DNA of 23,684 nucleotides from Acidobacteriaceae bacterium. Lineage in GTDB: Bacteria; Acidobacteriota; Terriglobia; Terriglobales; Acidobacteriaceae. Position 1 is the first letter of the stretch; the number at the start of each line of letters is the position of its first letter. The stretch lies in assembly GCA_003156235.1 (NCBI GenBank), contig PMGP01000143.1, forward strand, positions 1-23,684, given 5' to 3'. The notes beneath the pieces were generated by a model. That model saw only the letters and a program-made list of their open reading frames with translations. It did no database searches and was not told the DNA's origin. The translations under genes were made by a program, and so were the position numbers. Of the stretch, positions 14,773 to 22,266 are shown piece by piece.

Positions 14773-17454
14773 ATGAATCGATTTGCAGGACTATTCCTTG
14801 TTCATTTCGTTTTCGCCATGGCTCTCTCAGTTGGGGCATTCGGCAGCGGAAGCCAGGCAGGCGGGGGGACGAACCAGAATCCCACTTCGCCCACAGTGAC
14901 AGTCACGCCCGAAGAGGCCACCCATCCCTACGCGGAAAACCTGATCGTTACTGCCACCGTCAAAGGCGGCAGCGTGATGCCGACCGGCAGTGTGGTGCTC
15001 TCCAGCGGAAATTTCACCTCCCAGCGGGTGAAGCTGGACTCTGGCTCCGCGACATTTTACGTTCAGCCTGGCTCTCTGGCAAAGGGAACCGATACGCTCA
15101 CTGTCGCCTATACGCCCGACTCCAAGAGCGCATCGTCCTACGCCGCTTCCACGGGCACGGCGAACATTACCATCACATCGCCCGGCAGCGCCAACATTAG
15201 CGTCTCGATCAACACCTTGGTCAATCGCCACCAGATCAGCCCGTACATCTACGGCATCAATACCCTGAACCCCAACGATATTTCCAACTTGGCTCCGGGG
15301 TTCGTGCGCTTTGGAGGCAACGAGGCCTCGGATTACAACTGGAAGGCCTTCACCTACAACGCGGGTGGCGACTGGTTCTTCGAGGACTTCGGCCTCAATG
15401 ATTCAAGCGGTAAAGGCATCGATTCGGTTGCCATGACGCGGTACGCCATAAACGCCGGCAGCCGCATGCTCACCACCATGCCAACACTTGGTTGGGCCGC
15501 CAAGGAACCCGGCCATTGGAGCTATTCCGTCAAGGAGTTCGGTCCTCAGTGCAAGGTCAATCCCAACAATCCCGATGGCGGAAACGGACAGAAGCCGGAC
15601 TGCAAGACGCGCGTGACCACGGAGAAGGTGACAGATGCGTACTATCCGGTGGTCGATACCGCCAGCGACTGCACCACGGGCAAGTGCCTCTACCGCGACG
15701 AGTATGCCAAGGAGCTCTCCGTGGCCTTTGGCAACGCCGCCTGCAATGTTCCCTACTCGCCAATCGCCAGTTGCCACTTCTACGACATGGACAATGAGCC
15801 GGAGATATGGGATGGCTCGCACACTGACGTTCATCCTGTTCACCCTGGATACACCGAGTTGGCGAATCAATTTGAGTTGTCGGGGATCAAGCTGAGAACA
15901 TGGGATCCGAGCGCGGTTGGTTTCGGCCCCGTCACATGCTGCTGGAATTTCTTTTGGGCGGCCGGCCCCGCCGGAGACGACAGAGCCGCGCATGCCGGCA
16001 TCGACTTCCTGCCCTGGTGGCTGAACCAGATCAATTGGCTGGATCAGATCAACAGCGTGCGTACACTCGATGTCTTGGACATTCATGCCTATGTCGGAGC
16101 CAAAGTTGATATCTCCAAATTTACTAATTCGCAAAAGCGCGCCGCGGCTGGCATGGTCTATCGCACCTATTGGGATCCGTTGTATTACAACCACGATATC
16201 GATGCGGACTGGATTACCACAACGCAGCCCAATCGCGGCGTCACCTTTCTCATCCCGCGACTCAAGGCCATGGTGAACGCTATCTATCCGGGAACGCCGC
16301 TCTCCTTCTCGGAGTGGGAGTCGTGGATGGCTCCGCAGTCCGAGTGGGACTTCTCCACGGCGCTCTCCGACGCAGATGCCTTTGGCGTCATGGGCCGCGA
16401 AGGCCTGAGCTTTTCCACGCGCTGGGGTGGACCGTCCGCAACCGACGACACCACCAAGCAGCCCCATCCCAACTATCAGGCGATGAAGATATACACCACA
16501 TACGACGGGGCAAAGCACAAATTCGGTACGCTCTCCGTCTCGGATCGGAACAGCGCCAATCAGGATCTGTTCACCAGTTACGCCGCGCTCGACTCAGCCG
16601 GCACGACCATGACGATCATGGTCCTGAACAAGGATCCGAACAACACGGCCAATGTCACCTTCAACCTGAACGGCTTCAGCGCCGCCACTTATACGGCGTA
16701 CACGCTGGTTTCGACCAACCCCGCGGCAATCACACCTTCGACCTCCTCTGCATGGAGTGCGACGCAGAGCTTTGCGCCTTACAGCATCACGCTGCTGGTG
16801 GTCAGCGGTAGCCAGCCCTCCAAGCCCGCCGCGGAGTGGTATTTGAATCCGGACGATCTGATGATTCCGGCATCGGGCACGGGGATTGTGCATCCGAAGA
16901 TCGTCAGCGGCACGGCCTCGGTGACCCTGGCCTCGGCGGCCTTCGATGCCTTCGAGGGCATCAGGCCATGCCGCGGTTCGATCACGCTGACCGACGCAGC
17001 CATCACCACCACCAAGCCAGCCACCATTACCATCAACACCAGCAACAGCCCCGGCTTCTGTCACTACACCGTCACTGGCAGCGACGGAACTTCCACGCAG
17101 ACCGAGGGCGGATGGATTGTCGTCGGCAAGCCCGCCGTTGCGTTCGCCGTCGAGTCGGGCAACAACCAGACGGGCAATGCGGGAGCGTCTCTGTCGAAGC
17201 CGCTGACTGTTACTCTGTCTGCCGGCCAGGTTGGAGGCTCGGCTAGCGGCGCGAGCATTCTGTTTACTACCACGTCGGGCACGCTCTCCAAAGGCACAAC
17301 CAGCGGTAGCAAGGTGATTGCCATAACCAATTCATCTGGGATCGCCTCGGTCACTCTGACGCTGCCATCGTCCAAGGGAACTGTGACCGTCACCGCGCAG
17401 GATCAATTCGCGCTCGGCGGAGCTACGGTCACCTTCACCGAAACCGCCAACTGA
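14773..17454 (+). CDS. GH44 endo-beta-1,4-glucanase/xyloglucanase, secreted (copy B)
   Basis: The protein has 893 residues from ATG 14773, seven bases after AAGGG; a TTG five codons earlier is in frame but upstream of that site. The signal peptide (FAGLFLVHFVFAMALSVGAFG) has no lipobox cysteine, so the protein is probably released rather than lipid-anchored. A single N-terminal Ig-like module (PTGSVVLSSGNFTS) precedes the barrel, which opens with VNRHQISPYIYGIN. Catalytic motifs are FYDMDNEPEIW, with acid/base E342, and LSFSEWE, with nucleophile E514, spaced 172 residues. The C-terminal beta and Big_1-like modules parallel copy A (LNPDDLMIPASGT in both). It is a clear paralogue of copy A, lacking the first Ig module and one cysteine pair. 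The two copies may differ in location or in preferred glucan. Confidence 0.9.
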   Translation: MNRFAGLFLVHFVFAMALSVGAFGSGSQAGGGTNQNPTSPTVTVTPEEATHPYAENLIVTATVKGGSVMPTGSVVLSSGNFTSQRVKLDSGSATFYVQPGSLAKGTDTLTVAYTPDSKSASSYAASTGTANITITSPGSANISVSINTLVNRHQISPYIYGINTLNPNDISNLAPGFVRFGGNEASDYNWKAFTYNAGGDWFFEDFGLNDSSGKGIDSVAMTRYAINAGSRMLTTMPTLGWAAKEPGHWSYSVKEFGPQCKVNPNNPDGGNGQKPDCKTRVTTEKVTDAYYPVVDTASDCTTGKCLYRDEYAKELSVAFGNAACNVPYSPIASCHFYDMDNEPEIWDGSHTDVHPVHPGYTELANQFELSGIKLRTWDPSAVGFGPVTCCWNFFWAAGPAGDDRAAHAGIDFLPWWLNQINWLDQINSVRTLDVLDIHAYVGAKVDISKFTNSQKRAAAGMVYRTYWDPLYYNHDIDADWITTTQPNRGVTFLIPRLKAMVNAIYPGTPLSFSEWESWMAPQSEWDFSTALSDADAFGVMGREGLSFSTRWGGPSATDDTTKQPHPNYQAMKIYTTYDGAKHKFGTLSVSDRNSANQDLFTSYAALDSAGTTMTIMVLNKDPNNTANVTFNLNGFSAATYTAYTLVSTNPAAITPSTSSAWSATQSFAPYSITLLVVSGSQPSKPAAEWYLNPDDLMIPASGTGIVHPKIVSGTASVTLASAAFDAFEGIRPCRGSITLTDAAITTTKPATITINTSNSPGFCHYTVTGSDGTSTQTEGGWIVVGKPAVAFAVESGNNQTGNAGASLSKPLTVTLSAGQVGGSASGASILFTTTSGTLSKGTTSGSKVIAITNSSGIASVTLTLPSSKGTVTVTAQDQFALGGATVTFTETAN
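17350..17424 (+). repeat. 75-bp block nearly identical to 12622-12696
   Basis: This is the copy B counterpart of the conserved 3' block. The only two differences from copy A are single base changes at equivalent positions, one in a serine codon and one a silent glutamine codon change. Confidence 0.85.
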
Positions 17455-17526
17455 TTGTGGTGATGACCTGTCATGATCTACACTGGCAGCGCATCTCAAT
17501 CGTATGGAAGTGCCGTGAGGTAGGTA

Positions 17527-19509
17527 ATGCGTATCAATTGGCATTCGAGAATTCGCGAGCAGATGATATGGGAGCAACAAACGTTTACGAAGAGACTTAT
17601 ACTTGCCGGTGCAGCCTTCGCGATATTCTCGTGTCTTTTCAACTCTACCGGGCTCTCGGCACAGGGGAACGCCCCAACTCGGACTCATGCATCAGATGAA
17701 GTCGCGCCCAACAATGAAAGCCAGACGGTGCTGCACATCACGACACGGCTTGTCTTAGTGGATGTCCACGTGAGTGGTCCAAGTGGCACGCCAATTCAGG
17801 GTCTTTCCAAAAACGATTTCGAAGTGATAGAAAATGGAATTCGTCAATCGATTAATAGCTTTGATGAACATTCGCCGAAGATCGATCAGAGCGACACTCC
17901 TCACCTGGATTTCGATTTGCCCGCTCACACCTTCGTTAACCTTGAGCCAGCGCCGAGTAAGGGGCCATTGTGCGTAATCTTATTCGACCAGTTGAACACT
18001 CCTGTGGATTCCCAGATGTGGGCACATGGCGAGATCCTCCGATTTCTTCGCAACAAAGACGCAGGAACGCAGGTGGCTATTTTTGTACTTGCCGATCGGC
18101 TGGCTATGCTGCAAGGTTTCACAGCCGACTCGCGCCGCTTGATCGCTGCCATGAACAGCCCGGCAGGCAATGCCAAGCTGACCGCCTGGGGCGGCGCTTC
18201 CGATCTTTCACCGGACTCCAAGGGCATCCCTTCTTATCTTTCGAACGATCCCGCAATCATCGCAAGACGAGTCCATGCAGCACAACAAACTCTCGATGCA
18301 TTCGCTGATATGGGTCAATTCCTTGCTGCAGCACCGGGGCGCAAAAACCTTTTGTGGTTTTCTCAGTCATTTCAGTCCATGCAACTGCCAACCAGCGATG
18401 ATTCAGACATTGCGGGAGCTTTACAACAGCAAACCGACGGTGCTACAAGCAAAATGCAGCAGGGAATACTCTCTGGACGTGATTCATCGACAATCACTGC
18501 AGGGTCGAACAGTTTTGGGAGGATGAGTGAGAGCGCAGTCAACTACGAGGTTCTTGCCGCGCAGGTGCGCAAGGTCTCGACCGAACTTGCGGTAAGCCAG
18601 ACGGCCGTATATCCCATCGATACGCACGGATTGGCGGCTGATCCGGCGTTTTCCGCGGGAGGCAGTCCTACGAGCTTGACGTCTGGCGGCGATCCTGTCT
18701 TCGTGAAGAACTCCAATAATTGGAATCAAACGCTGGACGCGACTCAAGCCACAATGAAGGAGATCGCCCAAGCTACCGGCGGCGAGGCATTCGTCAACAC
18801 CAACAACCTGGCGCGTGCCGCCGCGCGGGCAGTCGATGAGGGATCCTATTACTACACGCTCGCATACTCGCCCGCGAACGCCAAATTCGATGGCAGCTTG
18901 CGTGGCATCCACGTCAGTCTGAGGAAGCTGGATTCTGGACAGAACTATCATCTCTCTTACCGGAGTGCTTACTACGCGGATGATCCCGATGTAGTGGCCC
19001 CGGTATCAGCGCGGCGGGATGCGCTGGAAGCCGCACTTGTTGATGGCGCGCCAGATGCGCAATCCATTCTTTTCAAAGTGCAGATAGATCCTGAAGGTCC
19101 GGTAAAGCCTGCCTCGCCGGTTTCTCCGCAAGCAAATGCGCAAGCGCCAAAAGCGAAAGAGAAGGATAACAGCGCAGGCGAGTCCGTGCCGGATAAAGTG
19201 CAAACTTACAGCCTCCGCTTCGCCATCACGGCTCGTCAACTGATGCTCACAACCGCAGCAGATGGACGGTATCATGGCATACTCGATATAGCCGTGGCCG
19301 CGTATGCCGCCGACGGTCGCAGACTCGGCGGCAGCAAGCAGCACCTTGAAGCTGCCATGCCTCCTCTGGTGCTGGATAAGGCCAGCGAAGAGGGTTTCTT
19401 TCACCGCATGAGTGTCGATGTGCCTGTCGATGCGGCTAGAATGCGAGTTGTGGTTCGCGACCCTGCCAGTGGCCGCGTTGGGTCGGTTGAGATTGCGCTT
19501 CCTCTTTAG
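17527..19509 (+). CDS. VWFA-related secreted protein, acidobacterial type
   Basis: The protein has 660 residues from ATG 17527, six bases after GAGG. The signal peptide is RLILAGAAFAIFSC...GLSAQ. The mature N-terminus (TTRLVLVDVHVSGPSGTPIQGLSKNDFEVIENG) and the VWA core at about 140-330 (LCVILFDQLNTP, GTQVAIFVLADRL, RKNLLWFSQSF) match the VWFA-related family common in Acidobacteria (TIGR03436-like). Where classical VWA domains have a DxSxS metal site, this one has DQLNT, so metal binding is doubtful. A conserved later part (MKEIAQATGGEAFVNTNNL; YYYTLAYSPAN) and a C-terminal beta-rich part with an Ala/Lys/Pro linker follow. Such proteins are exported and of unknown role, probably in protein-protein contacts. 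It lies 72 bases after GH44 copy B and is probably co-transcribed. Confidence 0.82.
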   Translation: MRINWHSRIREQMIWEQQTFTKRLILAGAAFAIFSCLFNSTGLSAQGNAPTRTHASDEVAPNNESQTVLHITTRLVLVDVHVSGPSGTPIQGLSKNDFEVIENGIRQSINSFDEHSPKIDQSDTPHLDFDLPAHTFVNLEPAPSKGPLCVILFDQLNTPVDSQMWAHGEILRFLRNKDAGTQVAIFVLADRLAMLQGFTADSRRLIAAMNSPAGNAKLTAWGGASDLSPDSKGIPSYLSNDPAIIARRVHAAQQTLDAFADMGQFLAAAPGRKNLLWFSQSFQSMQLPTSDDSDIAGALQQQTDGATSKMQQGILSGRDSSTITAGSNSFGRMSESAVNYEVLAAQVRKVSTELAVSQTAVYPIDTHGLAADPAFSAGGSPTSLTSGGDPVFVKNSNNWNQTLDATQATMKEIAQATGGEAFVNTNNLARAAARAVDEGSYYYTLAYSPANAKFDGSLRGIHVSLRKLDSGQNYHLSYRSAYYADDPDVVAPVSARRDALEAALVDGAPDAQSILFKVQIDPEGPVKPASPVSPQANAQAPKAKEKDNSAGESVPDKVQTYSLRFAITARQLMLTTAADGRYHGILDIAVAAYAADGRRLGGSKQHLEAAMPPLVLDKASEEGFFHRMSVDVPVDAARMRVVVRDPASGRVGSVEIALPL

Positions 19510-19796
19510 AGCGCGAGCGGACACGGGATCGCGGCCCACGGGCAATTTGTGAATCGGGTCCGCATCTGAGAGATTCACGAGTTCCAGCGACGCGCAGTTT
19601 CCGCCTCGTCCTGGTAGGGAAAGATCGAGGTGCCGGTGCAGCGATGGATGAGACAGGCGTGGACTTGCAGTTCAGCGGTTCCGTAGTCAGCACTGTTCTT
19701 CGCTAATGCTCGAATGGTTCTATCCATGTTCGTTGCCAGGGGTGGGGCCTCTGGCTAGATTTCTACCACTAACTGCTCAACACAGGAGAATATCGA
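19510..19796. other. 287-bp gap before the fucosidase gene
   Basis: No coding frame with a start, ribosome binding site and family signature is visible. A weak hairpin, GTGAATC at 19549-19555 with GATTCAC at 19572-19578, lacks a T-run. AGGAG at 19784-19788 is the fucosidase Shine-Dalgarno. The length leaves room for a separate promoter for the fucosidase gene, but no convincing -35/-10 pair was found. Confidence 0.4.
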
Positions 19797-21335
19797 ATGG
19801 AAATCAATCGGCGTGAAATGCTTCGTTGGATGGGTAGTGCGTGTTCTGTTCTGGCGCTGCCTCGTTTGCCGCTCGCACAGAACGCGACAGCTAACCCTCC
19901 CTTTCAACCCACACGCTCCTCGTTGCACGCCTACAAAATTCCCGACTGGTTCCGCGACGCCAAGTTCGGCATCTGGTCGCACTGGGGTCCGCAGTCGGCC
20001 ATCGAGGACGGCGACTGGTACGCGCGCAACATGTACATGCAAGGCTCAGATCAGTACCTCTACCATGTGGAGACGTACGGCCATCCATCGAAGGTTGGCT
20101 ACAAAGACCTGGTCGACAAGTGGCATGCCGACAAATGGGATCCGAACTACCTGATGGACCTGTACAAGAAGGCCGGTGCGCGCTACTTCGTCAGCATGGG
20201 CGTGCATCACGACAACTTCGACCTCTGGGATTCCAAGTACACGCGCTGGAACTCGGTCAACATGGGACCGAAGAAAGACATTGTCGGCATCTGGCGCAAG
20301 GCGGCGCTCGATCATGGCCTGCGCTTCGGCGTCAGCGAGCATCTCTGGATCAGCTACAAGTGGTGGGCAGTGAGTCATGGCGCGGACAAGACCGGCCCCT
20401 TGGCAGGCGTTGCCTACGATGGCGCCGATCCGCGCTTCGAGGATCTCTATCACGACGCCGATTCAGCGCGCTTCGCAGACAAACTGGACTGGAACGATGA
20501 TGGCATTCCAGATTCCTGGAAACGCCACTACCTTGATCGCATGACCGACCTGATCGACAAGTACCAGCCGGACTTTCTCTACACCGATGGCCACCTGCCC
20601 TTCGAGGATTACGGCTTGCGCATGGTCTCGCATCTCTACAACGTTGGCGCCCAGGCACGCGCGGGCCGCATCGAGAGCGTCTACACCAGCAAGGAAAGCA
20701 CCGATTGCGCGGTTGGCACTTGCCTGCTGGACCACGAGCGCGGCGTGGAGGATGGCATCGCCGCCTATCCCTGGCAAACCGACACCTGCATCGGCGAATG
20801 GCACTACAAACGCGGCATCCATTACAAGACGCCAAAAAAGGTTCTTGATCTACTCGTCGATGTGGCCAGCAAGAACGGCAACCTGCTGCTGAATTTTCCG
20901 CTGCCCAACTCCGGCGAACTCGATGCCGAGGAGCGGAAGGTTCTGGATGGAATAACCGCGTGGATCGCGGTCAACGGCGAGGGCATCTTCTCCTCCCGCC
21001 CGTGGAAGATCTACGGCGAAGGGCCAGCCACGGCGCAGAAGATCGACACCGGCAATTTTAACGAGGACAAGCAGAAGGCGCTGACAGCCGAAGACATCCG
21101 TTTCACAGCCAAAGACAGCTCGATTTACGCCTTTGTTATGGGCTGGCCAAAGTCGGCCGCGGTGCGCGCACTGGGTCTGGCCAGTCCGCAGAAGCCGGGC
21201 AAAATTCAGCGGGTGCAGATCCTTGGCTACGGCGCACAAGTTCAGTGGCGCCAGGATGACGAGGCTCTGCGCGTGACTATGCCTGAGGTACCGGCCGCGG
21301 AGATAGGATTCACCATGAAGATCGATTTCGCGTAA
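19797..21335 (+). CDS. GH29 alpha-L-fucosidase with Tat-like signal
   Basis: The protein has 512 residues from ATG 19797, eight bases after AGGAG. The N-terminus NRREMLRW followed by a hydrophobic stretch ending in LPLAQ resembles a Tat signal peptide. The GH29 barrel is clear: IPDWFRDAKFGIWSHWGPQS, ARYFVSMGVHHDNFDLWDSK, RFGVSEHLWIS and PDFLYTDGHLPFEDYG, where D264 is the expected nucleophile. The acid/base is not fixed in this family; E314 in LLDHERG is a possible choice. PWQTDTCIGEWHYKRG and NGNLLLNFPLPNSGELD are further family motifs, followed by a short beta domain. The enzyme removes alpha-L-fucose from oligosaccharides such as fucosylated xyloglucan fragments, pectic side chains or glycans. 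Its place at the end of the CAZyme block supports a plant cell-wall role. Confidence 0.9.
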   Translation: MEINRREMLRWMGSACSVLALPRLPLAQNATANPPFQPTRSSLHAYKIPDWFRDAKFGIWSHWGPQSAIEDGDWYARNMYMQGSDQYLYHVETYGHPSKVGYKDLVDKWHADKWDPNYLMDLYKKAGARYFVSMGVHHDNFDLWDSKYTRWNSVNMGPKKDIVGIWRKAALDHGLRFGVSEHLWISYKWWAVSHGADKTGPLAGVAYDGADPRFEDLYHDADSARFADKLDWNDDGIPDSWKRHYLDRMTDLIDKYQPDFLYTDGHLPFEDYGLRMVSHLYNVGAQARAGRIESVYTSKESTDCAVGTCLLDHERGVEDGIAAYPWQTDTCIGEWHYKRGIHYKTPKKVLDLLVDVASKNGNLLLNFPLPNSGELDAEERKVLDGITAWIAVNGEGIFSSRPWKIYGEGPATAQKIDTGNFNEDKQKALTAEDIRFTAKDSSIYAFVMGWPKSAAVRALGLASPQKPGKIQRVQILGYGAQVQWRQDDEALRVTMPEVPAAEIGFTMKIDFA

Positions 21336-21356
21336 CGATTGATCTTGTGTCTCGCC

Positions 21357-21460
21357 GCGGAAAACGGTTTCAACTGTGATGCGCGGGGAGCTACAACAAA
21401 GAGGCTGCACTTGAGGCGCGAGAACGGACACTGCGTTTTCTCAAGAAGCATCTGGCGTAA
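21357..21460 (+). pseudogene. Frameshifted 3' remnant of a dienelactone hydrolase gene
   Basis: Just after the fucosidase stop, one frame reads AENGFNCDARG. After a shift at about 21387-21389, the next frame reads SYNKEAALEARERTLRFLKKHLA and stops with TAA at 21458-21460. Joined, this closely resembles the C-terminal end of dienelactone hydrolase/carboxymethylenebutenolidase proteins (HGF.CD.R.SYN..AA..A..RTL.FL..HL). A single-base deletion explains the break. No upstream part of such a gene is present, so only a scar of about 35 codons remains. It was probably left by the rearrangement that placed the fucosidase gene here. Identification rests on pattern recall, not a search. Confidence 0.6.
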
Positions 21461-21491
21461 TGCCAGCGCCGGTTCTTGAGTGTGGCGTCAA

Positions 21492-22193
21492 CTACTTGTG
21501 AGCGCCGGGAAGTTGAAAATCAATTCCGGCGCCGTGATTCACATTCGCTGTCGCAGCCAAGTCGAGCAGGTCAGTTGGGATAACACGGTGACGCTGATCC
21601 AGGACGTAAATTGTGGTTCGGGTCAGAATGTAATTTTGAATTTTCTCCGCGGGGCGCCCATCTTTAAAGACGAGCGTAACCGCCTCCTCGCTGTCCGAGG
21701 CTGGGGACGGATGCGACTGATCAGAAGAGGGCAAGTTGGGGCCACGAGGCGCGGGCTGATCCTGCTCAAGGGGCTGTCCATCGTATCCCCCGGACACATA
21801 GTTCGGTGCGACCGGTGAAACGCCATAGTCGCTGTCATCCTGGTATCCCGGAATATAAGGGCTTACCCATCCCGTCCATGGCGCAACCGCGTAGGGAATC
21901 CCCGCTCTGGAAGTCGGCCGGTATGGCCTGCGATAGCGATTGGCCGCGGTGTAGGCTGGGCGAGCGCTGAAATTGCCGACACTGCCTCTCTGGGAGTCGC
22001 GGGCCGTGCTGAGAGATCTGCTGCCGGTATAGCGGGGAGAGCCTGCAAATCTACTCGGAACCGAAGCGCTGAAGCCCCCGTGAAACGCGGATCCGGAGTG
22101 GCCCGAGAAGCCTCCGCGAGATGCGGAGCGCTGGGCGCAGGCCGGAAGCGCAATTCCAACGACAATCAGCGAGATCGCAGTGAGACGCCTCAT
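21492..22193 (-). CDS. Secreted protein of unknown function with conserved C-terminal module
   Basis: The protein has 233 residues. The signal peptide MRRLTAISLIVVGIALPACAQ is followed by a low-complexity Gly/Ser/Arg/Tyr/Pro-rich middle (RSASRGGFSGHSGSAFHGG; YRRPYRPTSRAG; PYIPGYQDDSDYG). A compact C-terminal module comes last: AVTLVFKDGRPAEKIQNY, ILTRTTIYVLD, VIPTDLLDLAATANVN. A similar ending occurs on several acidobacterial secreted proteins of unknown role. No enzyme motif is visible. A lipobox reading of LPAC is possible but proline at -2 is unusual. It is divergent from the MFS gene with 73 bases between starts, and no strong Shine-Dalgarno was found. Confidence 0.75.
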   Translation of the reverse strand: MRRLTAISLIVVGIALPACAQRSASRGGFSGHSGSAFHGGFSASVPSRFAGSPRYTGSRSLSTARDSQRGSVGNFSARPAYTAANRYRRPYRPTSRAGIPYAVAPWTGWVSPYIPGYQDDSDYGVSPVAPNYVSGGYDGQPLEQDQPAPRGPNLPSSDQSHPSPASDSEEAVTLVFKDGRPAEKIQNYILTRTTIYVLDQRHRVIPTDLLDLAATANVNHGAGIDFQLPGAHK

Positions 22194-22266
22194 GAAGACA
22201 TATTACGCCTGTTTGCACATGAACGACGTCGTTGCATGGGTCGGTTACTATTGAAAGCAGTCCACG

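Noticed and set aside
17925..18951. Frames on the minus strand inside the VWFA gene
   Set aside because: They are opposite a well-supported gene, with no signatures of their own.
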